NCBI GenBank assembly: GCA_015501075.1
Contig: JADNYJ010000147.1
Coordinates: 1-64,000, forward strand
Length of the DNA: 64,000 bases
DNA from: Gymnopilus junonius
Lineage: Eukaryota; Basidiomycota; Agaricomycetes; Agaricales; Galerinaceae
Reading direction: 5' to 3'
Of this stretch, positions 21,585 to 35,100 are shown in pieces. The position numbers and the translations under genes were made by a program. The notes under the pieces were generated by a model. It saw only the letters and a program-made list of their open reading frames with translations, searched no databases and was not told the DNA's origin. Positions within the stretch are counted from its first letter, which is position 1, and every line of letters begins with the position of its first letter.

Positions 21585-24115
21585 ATGCCCCGGCGCCTTA
21601 TGATTCCCATGACTCTTCAGAGTCTGCCTATAGAAATTATCTGCCAGATTTTTGTCAACCTGGATATGTTGGATCTGCTGGCTTGCTCGATGGTGCGCTC
21701 TTATTATGCTCTACTCTGGCATTTTCTCATTTTTCTTCATCTAGGTCACAAAACATCTGCAAAAAATCGTTACGAACTCTTCCCAACTGCAGTACACAAT
21801 TGAATTAGGAAAGCACAAAATGGTGTCCACTCTTCCACCGTCGGTTGGACCATCCTTCTCGACACGCCTAAAACTGCTGCGCGAGCGAGAAAGGGCATGG
21901 AAGTACCTAGATTTCAAGAAAAAAGATACTTTACAACTTCCTCCTACTGGATCGGTTTACGAGTTCGTTGGCGGACTGTACGGAAACGGAAGAGAGGACG
22001 AAAGCCGGGTCACTGCTTCCATATCGTTTCTTGAACTTCCGTCAACAGACGACCCTAGTCAAGATCTGCAAATATGGACTCACTCCATGGGAGAAATCAT
22101 CATCGTGGACTTTACGATGGATCCTTCCCAGGACCTGCTAGTTCTGGTTGCTCTCGCACCAGCAGAGTACGTTGCAACACTTTTAGACTGGCCACTGTTC
22201 ATTAATGATCCTATTGCAGCTCACGGTACATTTACGAGCTACATCTTAGGTCCATAAAGACGAATCAACCTCACCCTAAAGCCCCAATCCCGATATTGTC
22301 CTGCTTGCGGAAGCCGACGGTACACCTCCAATCTTCCGAAGTCGTCGCTGCTGTGCGGGTACAAGTCGCGGGACATCTGCTGGCCCTCCTCATCAAAGAG
22401 GCTGTAGAAGGTACGACCGCTCATCTAGAAATTTGGAATTGGGAAAGCAGTCCTCAGTTTTCAGTACGTCAACTGGAACTTTTTGTCTAAAAATAAATCT
22501 GATAACCGAAATAGTGCGCAATGGGTCGAGCGGATGGAATAGACGATTTTACCTTTCTCGATGATCACTCGTTCCTCGTCGTCCTCCCTCCAGGTCAATT
22601 TGAAGTTTACACGTTTACGGATCCAACAAAATCGTCCAATGCCCCCGTTCTACGCATCACTTACGCATTTCCTCCTTTATCCGACGGCTACCTGTATTGG
22701 TACATATCCATGAGCAGTAACCCTGCACCAGGATATGTTCCGCGTTGTGCAACAGATCAGAACGACGTTCCTGGAAAGAGCCGACAGTTGTATTATCCTC
22801 GTTCAGATGAGCGTATACATGCATGCTGTTTGTACATCTACAATCCTTCCAGCGAGGAGAACCATCATGTCCACTCATTTGTGTTTTTCCTCAACCTAAA
22901 ATCCCTCCTTAACCCTCCAGCTGAGTGGTTTTCTGGATCTCAATTGCCGCGGTATAAACACGCCCATAGGCGACATCGAGCTAATGGAAGTCGCTCAAGC
23001 CCGACGGGTTCTCCTTCCCCTTCAGATTCGTCTGCAACCATTCCATCAAAAGCACCTTTACCAGGATTCCAGCGCTCAAATTCGGTTCCTGCATATACAG
23101 GCTCACAGCTGAGCAGCAATATCAACGGTACTTCGTCAAGTACGAGTCAACACTTGCCACTCTACCCTCCTTTTCCAACCTTTGACTCCCTTCCCACTAA
23201 TCCTAATGGTCGAGCTTCCAGTGGCGAAATCTCTGATGGGCCTGATCATTCTTCTGGCTCTAGACACAGGCGCACCATCCCAGACAAGGTTCAAACTGTT
23301 CCGTGGGATGTCTGGGGGCCGCAGAGCACGCGCTGGTTTGAAGAATGCCTGAGCACGGATTGGCAGCATGCAGTATATGGACTTCGGACAGTGGAAAGCT
23401 TAGACCCAGCGAAACATGCCAAGCTACCTTCGCCTTTTGACGAGATTATAGAGCAGCATCTCCACCAGGCGGCATCAGAACCTTCCCAGACACCAAGTTA
23501 CGCCTCAGTGGGCATACAGACAGGAAGCCCTACGAATGGCGTTATTGCTTCGCCTTCGTCAGACGTTGTCAATGACGGCCCTCCGCAATTAAATGGTGTA
23601 GCCTCATCTAGCTTCACCGACAGCAGCAGTTCTCATCATGCCAGCGTAGGCAATCAGTCAACTGCCAATGAGACTCCGGATGGAAGTCCGGACGACGGAA
23701 TTGAAGGGCTGATAGATCTCGACGGCGTTATTTACGCCTCAGGGACTTTAATCCTTATTCATTCGAGAGGGCAGTTGATCTTTCTGACAAAAGGAATGTG
23801 AAGGGAAAAGGAAAGAGTGAACGTACAACACTCTGGCGCCGTCCGCGACTTGTGGTAGAGCCTTCAACAACAGACGTCAAGGGCGTGTTTAAAAATGACA
23901 TTGTGAGCTCGCTGCCGTACATGGAAATCATCAGTGAAGAGGCGTTTGAGGTGACAGACGTCATGATGGATGATTGCAGGCTTCTTCTACTGAAGGTCCG
24001 TTTTAAGTTTATACTGTCTTTTGAGTTTGAGTTGCGTGGCTGACTGAGCCCCTGTTCCTCGGTTTAGCGTGGCGAATCCGGAAAACTGAAGCAAGTAGAC
24101 GTTCTAATGATGTAG
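21585..24115 (+). CDS. F-box protein, basidiomycete-type
   Basis: Roughly 780 residues. The N-terminus is an F-box (LQSLPIEIICQIFVNLDMLDL) that would dock to Skp1 in an SCF ubiquitin ligase. An intron at 21697 follows ACSM. The rest resembles the large basidiomycete F-box family with a degenerate beta-propeller-like body: ERERAWKYLDF, a central FLDDHSFLVV, and the late blocks VPWDVWGPQSTRWFE and RLRDFNPYSFERA. Further introns are at about 22168-22220, 22463-22515 and 23997-24067, and the end is at the TAG of 24113-24115. Between about 23660 and 23720 the frame must change by one. A 50-nt intron (GTCAAC...GAAG, about 23658-23707) would do it, but its donor is weak, so a frameshift is an alternative. 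The substrate is unknown. The Ser/Asn-rich segment about residues 480-640 looks disordered. Confidence 0.8.
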
Positions 24116-24623
24116 TTAGTGGGAAAGTCCTATTTCGAACCTCGGTCCGTTTCATCTTCTCTCTTCTTTATATATTAACTATATAAGTTTCATGAGTTCA
24201 GTCAAGCTATGTTGTATCGTTATCAAAACAAAGTCTGTAAAAACTGTAGTTCACGGGACGCACATGTATCACCTAACTGCATATTGGGTACTAATTAATT
24301 AGACGTGTCAATCGGATTGGGGTGCTATAAAGACCCCAGCTCAAGGCCTTCTTAGCTCGTGGACGTGCCCATGTATTGCTAGCCCTGTAAGGGACAAGAT
24401 GCGTCTTGCGCCGGATACAGGCAGGATGGCCAGGTTGCCAGGAAGATCACGTTATTGACATAAATTTGCCGCATTCGACGCTGGTCTGGGGACGGAGTCA
24501 GGGAATTCGTGTAGGGACGGTTCTACGGACATTCTGGAAGGTATAGACGGGATGAAGATACCGTAGATGGTCATAGGGAGAAGGCGCCTGTCTTCATGCA
24601 CACAAATCAAGGTCTCGAATGGT
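24116..24623. other. Intergenic between convergent genes
   Basis: About 500 bp of shared 3' flank of the F-box and DUS1 genes. No gene recognised. Confidence 0.5.
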
Positions 24624-25953
24624 TTAGAGGGGTTGCATTTCTGTCAATGGCATCTTGTCTGGGAAAGAGGAACCCAAGTTTTCGTCAACCAGGCTTGCTT
24701 CACGTTCTGAAATTTCATCTGGTAGGCTCTCTGTAGGTCCTTGATGCGAAACCCTCGGAAGTCGGCCACGCCATCGTTCGACTTTGTACGTCAATAAAGA
24801 CTCTACTTCTTCCAGGGACGATGTCGCTCCCAACGCGGCTCTGAATTTCGGAAACCATGGTCGTCGGCCACTAAAACGGTCCGAGGTAGAGTAAAATTAC
24901 GTTAGTAAATTAACAGAATGTATTTGGTAATGAAGCCCACCATTGAAATTCCACGAAATGTCGTATATGTGTTTGTATGATTGATATCACCGTACCAGGA
25001 TAGCTCTTGCAGATGCTCAGATACTCCAATGAGATGTCGACGGGGTCTGGAACATTCCCAGAAAAAAGACTAAAGACTTTGGTCAATATTATCAGTGACT
25101 CCAGAAGAAATCGATATCCCACCACGGATTTCCGAGTAAGGTCTCGCCCACCATGAGGCCATCGGCACCGGTAAGTGCTAAATTCTCTTGCAAATTGTCG
25201 AAGTGACGAACATTTCCATTGCTAATGACGGGAATTTGAAGGCTCTCCTTCAGACGTTTCACTTCGCTTAAATCAGCGGCACCTTGTCGCCTTCTGCGTG
25301 CAGAGACTGTACGGGCATGCAACGTGACCCACGATGCTCCGGCAGCCTCCAGCATTTGGGCGAATTCAATGGTTTTAGAAGAGGGTTGACACAGCCGGAA
25401 CTTAGCTGCAACTGGTACTGTGAAAGAGTGCGACATTGCAGAAACTGTTATTTATTTCCCAGCTGGTTGACCAAAGGTGAGATAGTCACATAGTCAAATT
25501 GCTCCTTACCAATGTTTTGGACCAAGGGCCAATCCTTTTGCCCAAGTAGGTAAGCGCCGAAATGCCCATCTCGTGCAGCTTCTTGGGGGCAGCCAAGATT
25601 CAGATCTAAAAATCATCATACCTAAGCCCGAATTAACCCCACCCAAAGAGTGGGTTAGACTTACCGATCGCATCACAGTATCCTTGTAGCCTGCATCCAG
25701 CTTGGACAATGACATCTGGGTCGTTGCCGCATAGTTGTGCAATAACTGGGCGAGAGATATCCACGTCCTTAGCTAGTGTGAGATCACGAATATGGTAGTC
25801 CAGGTAGTCTTTGTCGAACAGAAGTTTATCGGATGTATACATTTGCGTGTATGCCACCGTTGCACCATGACGGCGTACCAGCAACCTGAATGGCAGATCC
25901 GATTGGTTGACCATGGGTGCTGCTATGAAGCTCAAGTCCGTTGAAAGGTCCAT
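24624..25953 (-). CDS. DUS1: tRNA-dihydrouridine synthase, Dus1-type
   Basis: Five exons, about 365 residues. The FMN/active-site start is AAPMVNQSDLPFRLL. The conserved QLCGNDP and DLNLGCPQ blocks follow, the latter with the catalytic Cys and built across the first splice junction. Later blocks are AKFRLC, GASWVTLHARTV, IPVISNGNV and GADGLMVGETLLGNPW. The enzyme reduces specific D-loop uridines of tRNA using FMN and NADPH. Similarity is best with Dus1 (positions 16/17) from the GAYLLGQKDWPLV segment, but Dus4 is close, so the position modified is uncertain. The start at 25953 (MDLSTDLSF) is chosen because a stop lies just upstream in that frame; an extra 5' exon around 25970-26070 remains possible. 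The penultimate junction uses a donor inside CAATG|GTGGGC. Confidence 0.85.
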
Positions 25954-28900
25954 AAGTAGCCTTTTCCTCGCAAGCTAACTCGTCGGCTTTTGGATCTGAT
26001 GCTGAGGCCCAAGATGTGTAAAGGGCTGAACGTGAAATGGGGTTCCAATTTCCGTAGAATATATCCACAGAGAATACTATCGACGGATTGCAGCTTGCTG
26101 CCCTTCAAGACCAGGCTACTGGAATAATTATTCACGTGATGAAAAGGTTACATGATGATCTTTCCCCAGAAGTTGAAACCTGACCTCTTCGGACTTCCTC
26201 TTTTTTTTTACCTAGCTCTTCCCTCTGCCTGGTTCTTGCTCGAGCTCAAGTCTGCTACTGGTAAGAAGGAGTAAATGACTTGTCGATTCTTATTATTTTC
26301 AACTACCGAAGCGGACAAACTGGATTCTGTGATCTATCTGAACCATCGGGCCTATGTCGTGCGTTTCGAAGTCTGAACTCCCTTGCTATGGAGATTTGAT
26401 TCAATGTTCTGACAGTACTGCGATTCACGGGATTGGTGGGGAAAGGTTAAGTTCATGTTTCGGTCGCTATACTTTGGAAGTACTTTTTTGCACCCTCATC
26501 CCAATCTCATTATTTCGCCATTACCCAGTCGTTGCCCTGAATCTCCAACATTTTTCCGGTAATACCGACGAGACAGGCATTCGAATAAGAGAAGGTCCTA
26601 CTTCAACCCTAACCCTCTGTAAGACCCTCTTATCTCTATCTGATTATCTGTTCAGCAGTGTACTACCCATCCGAACGAATACTTTACCGACTTCTCGACC
26701 AGGTCGCATGTCGGGATAAACAGGATGAAATAGCAGGGGACAACCCGCATACTCCATTCATCCTGGAGCGCACTCGTACTTGATTTTGATCCATACTTTG
26801 TATAGTTTACAGGCTTGGACTAGAATGTCCTCAGCTAATTGTCCGTCTTCCGACATCGCATTCTTGGGTTCTCAGCTGGGTTCGATACGACATTTCTCGA
26901 AGGCGCTGAACTCTATTGCCTTCTGGACAACACGATATCAGTTTTCTATGGATAAGGCAGAAGGTCGTTTAACGTGATGACATCTTACCGAGGTTCCAGC
27001 GAGGGCCTATTTGACCCCCAGCAAAGTCGTCCGTTACTTGTCTTGTCAAGTAACGGTGAGCCCTTCTTTCATTAATCTAACAGTATCCAGTCTTCTTAAC
27101 GGCCATGTTGTCACTTATCAAGCCAACAGTCTCTCACCTATTTTTTGTGTTTTACTACCTTCAATTTTGTACAGGTCGCTACCGATTGGGTCTCATGTAC
27201 TTATTCCATCACTTCTCTCTTAAATCATGATCAACGCCAAAGATTTGAAGCAGGTTCTCCACCATAAATGATATACCTGACTCATTGGAGACTTTGAACT
27301 CCTTAATCAATCGGCGAGGTTTTCGCCTCAGTACCAATGGAGTATGTTCCAAATTTCTGACTTTCGACCCTTGCTGACTTCTGAACCTTACAAGTCTGCG
27401 CTTCTAAACGAGCTGTTCCGATGCCTTCATCCAACCCCGAAAGCTGTACGGCTATAGCCGTTTCTTAATGCCATTTTGCTTATCGTAAGTCTGAAGTTTT
27501 CGTACGAAAACAAGGTCTCCTTCCAGCCTCAAAATATCTGGATATCTGCATTTTTGGTCTCTTAGCAATATACGACTTGGTATCTATCCTGACCTTCGTC
27601 GCCTCAATCGGTATCCAAGCGCGATTGAAGCTCTTTACTTTCTCTCCTCCAGCCTCTCTTTTACAATGGGTAGCGGGTTCGCAAATTGCAAATGTACCCT
27701 TCAATCTTTGTTCTGTCCCTTAAATTTGACGAGTAATTTTTTTTCTCCTCCCCACAAATTTCCCACTGGATGACATTTATTAATGAAGGTACCGTAACCT
27801 TCCTTGTTATCAGTGAGAACATCCCTCTCGCAATTGGACAAAGCGCAGATCAGCTTGTATTCAGTACAAGTCCGCCGATGGACGTCGAGGCATGCTTTCT
27901 TAATTTTAACTTGAATACAGGATCAAGCTCCTTGCGTTTTTGTCTCGGATCATATCCCAGTTTCTGGCGCTGCCCTTCCGTGAAGGTCAAGTCACGCAAA
28001 GTCCCAACTCCAGAAGCGACCATGGGAAACAAGGAACACAATCGCTTCCAACCATGGTTATCATTCATCAGACACGCGAACTGAGTGTCTGAGGAATCAA
28101 GAGACCCTAACGATCATAGCCGCCTTCTGCTTCAATATGTCATGCTCTGTCAATGACACCCCCGCTTCCTGACATCGCTCGGACGATTAACCTTCGTCAT
28201 GTTTTGTTCGTCAGCCGCTCCAGCTCATCTATTTGTCAAGGGTGATTAGGATTGGGACTCTCAAACAGGCTTGTCCAGTAGGGCTAGCACAGAAATCGCT
28301 TAATGGCGTACACTGCCAATCAAGATGGCATAGGCTCGATGTCGTCTCACCAAGGCACTGAGCCTACAAAGGACTAGTGCTATTCAACATTCAACTCTAT
28401 CCAACTGGAAGTATCAGGATTGCTCATTCTGCAAGTTCAAGAGGCATGTTTTAATGCAAGTTCCAGCTGGTCTACATTTGACGAGTGTTTTGAAATTAAA
28501 TGATTCCTCGACCTACCTCTACCGATCGGACCGAACTGCTTTGCCTACCCCTTTGAATAGCTATTCCAGAAATAGTCCAGGGTCTCATTTGGTTGAGATT
28601 GGGGTCCTGAGCAAAGAATACCGGCGATATGTCAAGCTTGCTCATTGAACTCACGCGGGAGACCCGATTATTATTAGGTATGTAGGACTAAATCCGACCA
28701 ACTCCCAGTAGAGTGGGTTCGGTTTTCTGCAGCACTGCGCTATTTACTCAGAAGCCCCTCTTCTTCCAGCAATCAAGTAATTTGGTCTGAAATTCGTACA
28801 CTCCACACTGTTCAATTTCGTGTGTCGCATCCTTCATAGAGACCTTCTGAAGTGCATGCGATCACATGGAAGTGAGTGCTTCTTTACGTAACGGTCCTGC

Positions 28901-31900
28901 GAATCTTTTTACTTCCAAAAGATGGGCTGGAGGTCATGAGTTTAAACTTTTGGATCATAGTTATGTGACGTCGTACTAATTGGTCATTGAATATGTCGCC
29001 TACTGTCAACGGAGCGAAAACATTGACAGATCTAATTTATCCACAAAATTATTCCAACCCAAAAACCAGAGTCGGCTCACAGGTATTTAATGCCTGTGTT
29101 CAGATTTTATGCTGAGGTAGGTTTTTAGGTAATTACATCTGCGTCGAGATTGGTTACTCACCGTTACGCATCGATCGATCGTTTAGCGATACCATTTGCT
29201 TCCGTAAGGCAATGCGCCACATCAATTGGCTTTACCAATTCCTTATACAGGCAATCTCCGATCACCGCGATTATGATGAAGAGAGGTCGCATAATGCTGC
29301 CCTCAAAGGCGGAAGATACCTCATAGAGTATTATCCCTACACACCTCTCATATCGCCTAATATAATTTAATCAATCTGCGTTGTCTCAGCATCTCTCATT
29401 CTGAAAAGACGTTTGAGTGCGTAATAAACCTTGGATAAACCTAGTGTTTTCGCTGAATGGGGTTGTATCTGAGTCACACGTATTCCACGAAAGCAATATT
29501 GAAATAAAAGCGTCCAACTCGAGAACGTGTCACCAAGTGTGAATAATTGTCGTCTTGACTCTGCCTGAGAGCAATGGCCTTAATCAGGTTCCACGAGAGT
29601 CTAGAAAATCGATTGACAGCCATCAAACAGCCTCTTTTCTCCTTCTCTAATTACATCTTTTGGAACTTGACTCAAGAATTTGCACTAATAGTGGTACAGA
29701 GGACCAATTTAATGTTATTATTCTCTTTGCACTATTATTCTCATTGCAAAGCCTCTTGAAGTGTAGAGTGCATATAAACTTCAGGAGGGGGAGGCGCCTG
29801 CCTTCTTATTCTTAGCAGAGTCAAGAATTCTAGTATAACGGAAAGCAGACGCATGACCGTATAATATACCCGCGTGCCTGGCTGCGCCGCTTGTGCAGCT
29901 GGAGGGTTCTACTTGGATTGCCTCCCGAAGCCCATCCACAGGGCTAAATGTTATAGTTTGCGTACAGCAACTTCCGCAGAAAATACTTCCCATTGGCTTT
30001 GAATTATATTGCTGCAACATGGACTCAGAGTCTTAGGGATAACACATAAGTAGTTTACAGAAAACAAGCTTCTGGAGTGCATGTATCAGTAAAAGGTCGT
30101 TGACGAAAATAGTCCAAGATCAACGAACTAGAATCATATTCAGTTTCGGAACGTGGGTGGAACTTGACTAGAGCGGCTTTATGCAGGGTGCAGATAAACC
30201 CTGTTGACCTCATTGCGCCCATTGACCCTGATCGATCGTGCACTCAGGCATCTGAACTTATTAGAACTTTCGACTAGGTGAGTGGTTTTTTTTAGTCCGT
30301 CTACGCAACTGATAAGCCATCCACACTTGGTCCGACGGCGCATGAACCATTCAAAACCAGAAGGTATTTTGTCGATCTCGCCATATCAATCTATATGTTG
30401 TAAACAAGAAAAACCTACAAGGAAATCCACTCTCTTATCTTATGGTCGTGGTCTAAGTTGGTTCCTGTTTACTGATAAGACGTCTGAGATGAAAGAGGAT
30501 GGCTTCATCGCGAAAAGTGCTTCATGGTCCTATCAATTGTAAGGTCTCTTCTTTTTCGACAGAGACGCACAATAGTAGTCGACCTTGGTCAACCCAAATA
30601 CTTCCCTTCGGCGAAAAGTGACATGGTTGCACAGCAAAGACTTCACATAGCTTTCGCTTGAGTAACATGAGAAAGGGTGCGGGGGCCAGGGAACACCTCA
30701 TCTATGGGGCGGCTATCATGATTAAAATTAAGCTTCAATAAGCGCCGGAATTAAAGACGGTGTTCCTTCAACGTCCCTTGGTGTGATCGGAGAACCGGGA
30801 TCGAAATACAGCGTTGTCGGTAAAATTGTCTGTTTGAAAACAAAAAATATTAATAAGCTTTAATTTTGGGAGGAAGATGTATACCTGTGTGCATGGACGA
30901 ATGCTTGGGTATGTAAGTCTGGATATCATGGTATTCATCAGGTCGATCTTTGCACAACACCCACATCTTTGGACGCAGTGAAAGATATCAAGCAACTAAA
31001 CTCCCCTTCTAACCCGAGTAAGGGATTCTCTTTGTGTGGCCACATTTTTTCCTCGAAACATGTCAGCATGGACTTTTGTATAGCCCGATTGAGAAGACTG
31101 GAGTCGATCGAGGGAAACATGTCTATGATTAGGATGCGAACAACTTGGTCTGAATGTACCTAGTATAATATGCATTCGAACGTCAAGTAAATATAAACAA
31201 CGTAAATATCTAGATCTCTTTCGTACGTCCCGACATTTGACTGCCTCGTTGATGTATTAGTTCAAGTGAATCACACTGTGGGTAGCTGGACCACCAAATG
31301 AAGGACAACGTCTCTTGGTCCACCGTTTTATTTTTCTTATCTATGAACTGAGGAGAGGGAAAAAGTTCAAAATTTCTCTCTCGATCAGGCCCACAGGAAA
31401 CGACGGCGATACGGACCGTATTGGTGTTGGTTATACCTTGTAAATTTCGGAGTCCCGATGTCTGGGAAGCTTGATTGCATAGATAGGCTTGAAGAACCTT
31501 GTTTCACGTTCATCATGTCCTCTAAACACGCGGAGTCGAATTGGAGAAATTTGTTACGTTTCAGTACGACTGTATTGGGTACCAAGATATGTGTGTATGT
31601 TCTGGGAGGTCCGGAAAATCAGGTTTGCAGAGTAACAGCGACAATTGGGAGGTCCCTTTCAAATGCAATTTCAAGCATTAGCTCAAGCCTGGCTAACGTC
31701 AATAACTGGTCGAAAAGGACACACCATGTCACTTCATAGGCGTATAGCACCCGTTCCATAATTGGTCATGGAGGGTAGAATATCGGTAGCGTACCCGCTT
31801 CTGGCGGCGCGTTGATCGCACCAATACCTCTAGTCACGCATAAACAAAAAATCGAGGGTCCAAAAAAGCTTATTCTCCATTTCATACACCATATCCCTTT

Positions 31901-33647
31901 GTAGATCTGATGAAAAGGGCCCAAGAGCATGAACAGGCTTCGGTCCGAACATCCTGACTCGCATGCGTCGTGCCCCTCGACAAGTCGTTCAGCCTCAAGT
32001 TTAATGCATGATATGCTCGCAAACCCACTCCACCTACAAAGTTGTCAATCAGAAATGCTTGACTATATGAGCCGTTGTAGTGGACAGAGTTGGACAGTCG
32101 TGTTAGACTCATGTCGTTTAGGAGCTCGGAGGGGATTGGACATTGGGTATACGCTGAGCTTTCGCCGTCGCATCCGGCCAACTTGATGACCTATGGGCTC
32201 CTTGCTGGTCTTCTCCGACACCAGCGAGGTTACAGCAACTAGTATAATCTCCAAAGTTTGTGAGTGGGCAGCCCGTGAAACCCTGGGCTCCTATGTCCGC
32301 TCCGAAGTATACTTACATATGGAGTGCTTCCAGAATATCAGGTCGACCTCGAGTTGAGCTCGATCTGAATCATGTCTTCATGCATGCAAGCCATATCGTC
32401 ATGGGGCATAATAAGCACTGCTTATCACACCTACTTAAGACCTTGTGCTTTTCGAAAGTTCTGAGCTTGAAGGGACTTCATCGTATCATCTGCTGCAATG
32501 CATGTGGTCTGAAGCAATTAAACCCAGCGGTAAGCCGGCCGGCCGCTAATTGCCGTCATATTGATCCTTAAAAGTTAAATTATCAATATTGGTCCATTGA
32601 TCTTATGCAATATGGGGAAAATTACTGGAATGCGGGGTATGGGGCGCATCGGAATAAGTTGTTGGAGAAAGATTCGTTATCTCGATTCCTTGGAACTGAA
32701 ATACATAGTGAGCTCGGTTACGAGGCCATCAAGCTGGGAAGAAACTTTTTTTTTCGCGTCATTTCTGTAAGATAAGGAGACAAAAGTATCCGATTAAATA
32801 CACGAAGTAGGATGAGTAGGTGCGGATGAGTGAGCGATGTCGGACTCAGCAATTGGTCACCATCATTACATCACCACAACTCTGATTCGCGTTCCGGATG
32901 TTCGGGAGGATGAGCCGTAAATGGAGGAGGCGCTTGTTGGATCCGTTCGAATTGAACAGAATCTTGCTCAATTGTAATTCTGGAATGCAAATATCTTTCA
33001 TGTGACGCTTAACACAAAAAAGAAGCATTTTTGATGAGCGCTTGGATGATCCAGCACTGTCGGCTAAATGAGACTCAGGATTTGATAGAACAAAAAAGCG
33101 AACATGCGTTTGAGGCATGGAAAAGACAGTCATTCGAAATCGGCTGTAAATGTTGGTGTTCTATTGCTGCCAAAGATGCAGACAAAGTTCCATAATAATC
33201 TTCAAGAGAATGACGTACCAAAAAAATGTAGACGAACAAAAGCTATACTAGGACGGGGAACAAGCGTCTGGCGATCGTATGAATAGCAGGCGTCAGAGGC
33301 GAAATTATGGACCCATATACGAGTCAGAAAAGCTATCAGGCGAGCTGCTATTGCACGTTCGAGTTTCATTGAACAAAAAAATTTGGGGAGAGGTGATGAT
33401 GTACAATAAGTATTGCAATAGGCATTTATGCTGCTCAGATATAATGGGCAGGAAAACAGTACTATACATGTGTGCGTTGCAGAGAGTCCATGAAATATAA
33501 ACAGATAACCTACATAAAACGAAGAGAACCATGTACACGTCCAAAAAAAAGGAAGATGGGCCATGAATATAAAAGTTCAACGGTGCTGGGTCTAAAACAA
33601 ACCGCCGAGGCGGGCAATAACGCATGACGGTCTTAATACTTGCCATC
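25954..33647. other. Gene desert, 7.7 kb
   Basis: No frame above about 120 residues and none with recognisable domains. Short frames such as 26354-26719 plus, 30282-30542 plus and 31458-31739 plus are interrupted on both sides and cannot be joined convincingly. An apparent minus-strand splice at about 30840-30890 is uninformative because all three frames are open across it. I recognise no reverse transcriptase, integrase, transposase or LTR. The region may be old decayed mobile DNA, non-coding RNA or plain spacer. The start of the desert must contain the DUS1 promoter. Confidence 0.5.
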
Positions 33648-35100
33648 TTACGATCCAACCATGACCTTCAGGACTAATCCACCAGTCTCGTCCGTTCCTT
33701 TTGCGAGCATGTCGAATGCCTTTTTGGTATCTTCTAGCTCAAAGCGGTGAGTCACCAACTTAGCCGCAAGCACGGGGAGGGGTATCGACTCGGCGGAAGA
33801 TGAGGGTGAGGGAGTGCCGGACAGAAGTTCTAAAGCCTCGGGGTAGGTGTTGGCATATCTGAACGATCCGAGGATGTCTACTTCTCGCAGGGCTGCGGTG
33901 GAAAGTGGCAAGTACGCTGCACGAGTGCCCATGCCGATGAGCGTGACGCGCCCGCCCGTTGTCGCACACTGTTGAAGAAAAAAAATAGACCGTTAGTTTA
34001 CGTATTGGCGGAGATAAGAAGACGTGTCCGGATTCCAAGGAGGTTGACCAAAAATGAAATAGAAACTTACGAAAATGCTCATTTGGATCGCACTTTCTGC
34101 ACCAGTGCATTCGAAAACGATGTCGTATCCTTCTGAGGAGCCGAAGGCCGACAATGCTGCAGCGGCGCTCTCTTTAGCCATTCTGAGCTGTTCATCCGCA
34201 AATTCTTTTGGTGTGGAAGGTGGCTTTTGGGGTGAAACGCCGTTCGTTTTGGATGGGTGTGAGTGCGACGATGAAGATGAGGGGTGTGGTAAGCAGTAAA
34301 CTTCGTCTGCGAAACCTTCACGTTTGGCGAATTCTAAACGGGCTGGGTTAATATCGATGGCTACGACGCGCGAAGCTCCACGATGTCTAGCCAGGGTACA
34401 CGCAAGAAGGCCGATGGCACCAACGCCAAATACCATTATGCTTTGATTGGCTTGGAGGCCTGCTCTTCGCGAGGCATGGATGAGAACAGAAAGGGGTTCC
34501 GCTAGGGCAGCGAGTTCGAAGGATACGCCGTCGGGTATGCTAAGACGAAGGGGATTTGAAGGTACAAAATTATGGGCTATTCAAAAGCATGGATGGTAAG
34601 ACACATACGGATGGAGAACATGTGCAGGGTGGTTCATCTTCGTTTGAAGAGTTCCATCAATGTGAGGGAAGCGAGCCGCCGAACTGCAGAAGCGCATGCC
34701 CTTGCAGAGGTTGTAGCGGCCCTTTTCGCAAAAGTTGCACGAGCGACAGCTGATACCAGCTTCAATTGCAACGCGCTGACCAACTCGGAGGTGGGTCACA
34801 CCAGGTGCGACGGCGGTGACGATGCCTGCTGCTTCGTGACCGAGAACAAGAGGAGCACGGACGGCAAAGTCGCCATTCCTCCCATGGCTATAGTAGTGCA
34901 CTAGATAGATAGCTGGGTAAACTTTTGGTTCAACAAGCGAAAGAAGAAGACATACGATCCGAGCCGCAGAGACCGGTTGAGACGACTCGCACTTGAGCGT
35001 GGCCAGATGACGGCGGCCAAAGAGTTCTATCCTCTACACGAATGTCTCGAGGACCGTAGAGGATAGCCGCAGTGGTGGAAGGAAGAGTGACGGGGGACAT
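33648..35100 (-). CDS. Zinc-dependent polyol (sorbitol/xylitol-type) dehydrogenase
   Basis: Four exons, 35100-34956, 34900-34609, 34539-34071 and 33968-33648, give 408 residues. This is a medium-chain dehydrogenase of the sorbitol/xylitol/arabinitol branch. Catalytic zinc ligands are Cys45 (GLCGSD), His70 and Glu71 (GHE). Structural zinc ligands are Cys100, 103, 106 and 114 (SCRSCNFC...NLC). The Rossmann motif is GVGAIG. It would oxidise a polyol to a ketose with NAD+. A Ser/Pro/Lys-rich insert of about 45 residues after DEVYCLPHP lies within the coenzyme domain and is not typical of the family. It shares a 403-bp divergent promoter with the SDR gene, suggesting a joint sugar or uronate pathway. 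The preferred substrate (sorbitol, xylitol, L-arabinitol or other) cannot be read from the sequence. Confidence 0.88.

Noticed and set aside
30768..30995. Possible spliced C-terminal exon pair on the minus strand
   Set aside because: The donor and acceptor look good, but all three frames stay open across the junction and no upstream exon could be connected.
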